Assembly (NCBI RefSeq): GCF_021341785.1
Contig: NZ_JAJTTF010000002.1
Span: 186,001 to 250,000 of the forward strand
Length of the DNA stretch: 64,000 nucleotides
Direction: 5' to 3'
Origin: Microbacterium sp. Au-Mic1
GTDB taxonomy: Bacteria; Actinomycetota; Actinomycetes; Actinomycetales; Microbacteriaceae
Within the stretch, counting starts at the first letter, position 1; each line of letters begins with the position of its first letter. Position numbers and translations under genes: made by a program. Below are positions 62,490-64,000 of this stretch, piece by piece. Below the pieces are notes generated by a model that saw only the letters and a program-made list of their open reading frames with translations, searched no databases and was not told the DNA's origin.

Positions 62490-64000
62490 TGGCCGCCGTG
62501 AAGCTCATGGACTTCGACAAGGCGCTCGAGCTGTTCGAGCCGGTGCTCGGCTTCGAGGTGCACGTCGAGCTGAACACCGAGACCAAGATGTTCTCCGACG
62601 CCCCGAACCCGGCGAACGAGCGCAACCACGATGCCGCGCCGAACACGCTCATCGCGCCCGTGGATCTGGGCCTTCCCGGGTCCCTCCCGGTCGTGAACGA
62701 GACGGCCGTGCGCTCCTCGATCAGCCTGGGCCTCGCGCTCGGCTGCTCGATCGCGGAGTCCTGCCGGTTCGCCCGGAAGAACTACTTCTACCCCGACCTC
62801 GGCAAGAACTACCAGATCTCGCAGTACGACGAGCCGATCGCGTTCGAGGGATCCGTCGAGGTCGAGCTCGAAGACGGCACGCTCGTGACGATCCCGATCG
62901 AGCGCGCCCACATGGAGGAGGACGCCGGCAAGCTCACGCACATGGGCGGTGCGACGGGTCGCATCCAGGGCGCCGAGTACTCGCTCGTGGACTACAACCG
63001 CGCCGGTGTACCGCTCGTCGAGATCGTCACCAAGCCGATCTTCGGCGCGGAGCACCGCGCCCCTGAGATCGCGAAGGCGTATGTGGCGACGATCCGCGAC
63101 ATCGTGCGTGGACTCGGCATCTCCGAGGCGCGCCTGGAGCGCGGAAACCTGCGCTGCGACGCGAACGTCTCCCTGCGCCCCCGCGGCCAGGAGAAGCTCG
63201 GCACCCGCACCGAGACGAAGAACGTGAACTCGATGCGCTCAGTGGAGCGTGCCGTCCGCTACGAGATCCAGCGCCAGGCGGCGATCCTCGCCGACGGCGG
63301 CACGATCACGCAGGAGACGCGGCACTGGCACGAGGACACCGGCACCACCTCGCCGGGCCGTCCGAAGTCGGATGCGGATGACTACCGGTACTTCCCGGAG
63401 CCCGACCTGCTTCCCGTGCGCCCGGCCGGGGAACTGGTCGAGGAGCTTCGTGCGGCGCTGCCCGAGCAGCCGGTCGCACGCCGCCGCCGGCTCAAGTCCG
63501 CCTGGGGCTTCGGCGACATCGAGTTCCAGGGTGTGGTGAACGCAGGCCTGCTCGATGAGGTCGAGGCGACCATCGTGGCGGGCACGACCGCAGACGCTGC
63601 GCGGAAATGGTGGACCGGCGAGATCAGCCGCATCGCGAACGAGCGCGAGGTCGACGCGGCATCGCTCATCGACCCGGCGTCCGTCGCCGCGCTTCAGCAG
63701 CTCGTGGACGCGGGCACGCTGACGGACAAGCTCGCGCGCCAGGTGCTCGAGGGAGTCATCGCCGGCGAGGGTACTCCGCAGCAGGTCGTCGACGCGCGCG
63801 GGCTCGCCGTCGTCTCCGATGACGGTGCGCTCATCGCGGCGATCGACGAGGCCCTCGCCGCGCAGCCCGACGTGCTGGCGAAGATCAAGGACGGCAAGGT
63901 CCAGGCCGCCGGTGCGGTGATCGGCGCCGTCATGAAGGCCATGAAGGGTCAGGCCGACGCCGCGCGCGTCCGCGAGCTCATCCTGGAGCGCGCCGCGCAG
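62489..64000 (+). CDS. gatB: Aspartyl/glutamyl-tRNA amidotransferase subunit B (3' end outside window)
   Basis: 504 codons are open to the last base with no stop, so only the end of the gene is missing; family length is about 500. It shows '[19 protein letters not shown]', '[22 protein letters not shown]', '[13 protein letters not shown]' and '[12 protein letters not shown]', the kinase/transamidase core, then the helical and YqeY-like tail ('[20 protein letters not shown]'). It phosphorylates and amidates the mischarged tRNA. The TGATG overlap and GGGAGGA upstream support the start. Confidence 0.97.
   Translation, partial: MAAVKLMDFDKALELFEPVLGFEVHVELNTETKMFSDAPNPANERNHDAAPNTLIAPVDLGLPGSLPVVNETAVRSSISLGLALGCSIAESCRFARKNYFYPDLGKNYQISQYDEPIAFEGSVEVELEDGTLVTIPIERAHMEEDAGKLTHMGGATGRIQGAEYSLVDYNRAGVPLVEIVTKPIFGAEHRAPEIAKAYVATIRDIVRGLGISEARLERGNLRCDANVSLRPRGQEKLGTRTETKNVNSMRSVERAVRYEIQRQAAILADGGTITQETRHWHEDTGTTSPGRPKSDADDYRYFPEPDLLPVRPAGELVEELRAALPEQPVARRRRLKSAWGFGDIEFQGVVNAGLLDEVEATIVAGTTADAARKWWTGEISRIANEREVDAASLIDPASVAALQQLVDAGTLTDKLARQVLEGVIAGEGTPQQVVDARGLAVVSDDGALIAAIDEALAAQPDVLAKIKDGKVQAAGAVIGAVMKAMKGQADAARVRELILERAAQ

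Overview
The window looks like chromosomal DNA of a high-GC actinobacterium, most likely Microbacterium or another genus of the Microbacteriaceae. I judge this by eye from roughly 70% GC, GTG/TTG starts, the gatC-gatA-gatB order, a long LigA with two insertions, GlgE/GlgB/GlgX, a CtpE-like P-type ATPase and a very common leaderless promoter layout. I found no insertion sequence, prophage, CRISPR array or rRNA. The genes look like a stable core/shell region, mostly in short operons with ATGA, GTGA or TGATG overlaps.

Layout. 1-3.7 kb: a small hydrophilic protein, an Lrp/AsnC regulator divergent from a PLP trans-sulfuration enzyme, and an MFS exporter. 3.8-10.6 kb: a four-gene ABC operon with two large FtsX/MacB-type permeases and two ATPases, one carrying an AbrB-like tail. 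10.6-12.6 kb: an ArsR-type regulator and MFS exporter behind a tandem/inverted repeat operator. 12.7-22 kb: a CtpE-like P-type ATPase, an acyltransferase, a YbaK-type deacylase, aminopeptidase N, a CPA2 antiporter, a metallo-hydrolase with a GNAT enzyme, and tRNA-Glu(CTC) with promoter and terminator. 22.2-28 kb: a DUF1684 protein and a complete five-gene peptide/nickel-type ABC importer. 28-32.2 kb: a second acyltransferase, tryptophanyl-tRNA synthetase behind a short Trp-rich leader peptide and attenuator, and an ECF sigma factor with a DUF4349 membrane protein.

32.3-38.7 kb holds glycogen/maltosyl-phosphate metabolism (glgE-glgB operon, glgX). 38.8-42.6 kb holds a cysteine desulfurase, mnmA (together able to supply and use sulfur for tRNA 2-thiouridine) and a GNAT-AAA+ fusion ATPase. 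42.6-46.8 kb is a two-component system divergent from a two-gene ABC transporter, probably its target. 46.8-54.7 kb has ligA, a cupin/FetB-like pair, an NTF2-like protein, a DEAD-box helicase and an acyl-CoA ligase. 54.8-60.6 kb is a polyamine-type ABC operon divergent from a FadR-type GntR regulator co-transcribed with a soluble Cache-domain protein. 60.7 kb to the end is gatCAB, with gatB cut by the window edge.

Most notable: (i) the trpS leader, an 11-residue peptide with three consecutive Trp codons, mutually exclusive hairpins and a terminator, in front of a TrpRS that resembles the inducible indolmycin-resistant type of Streptomyces; (ii) the GNAT-AAA+ fusion; (iii) the GntR/soluble Cache/polyamine transporter locus; (iv) the 13-bp-periodic operator of the ArsR-MFS pair; (v) about twenty start codons preceded by a -10-like box at 5-8 nt, i.e. 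leaderless transcription; (vi) a strong excess of GGATCC.
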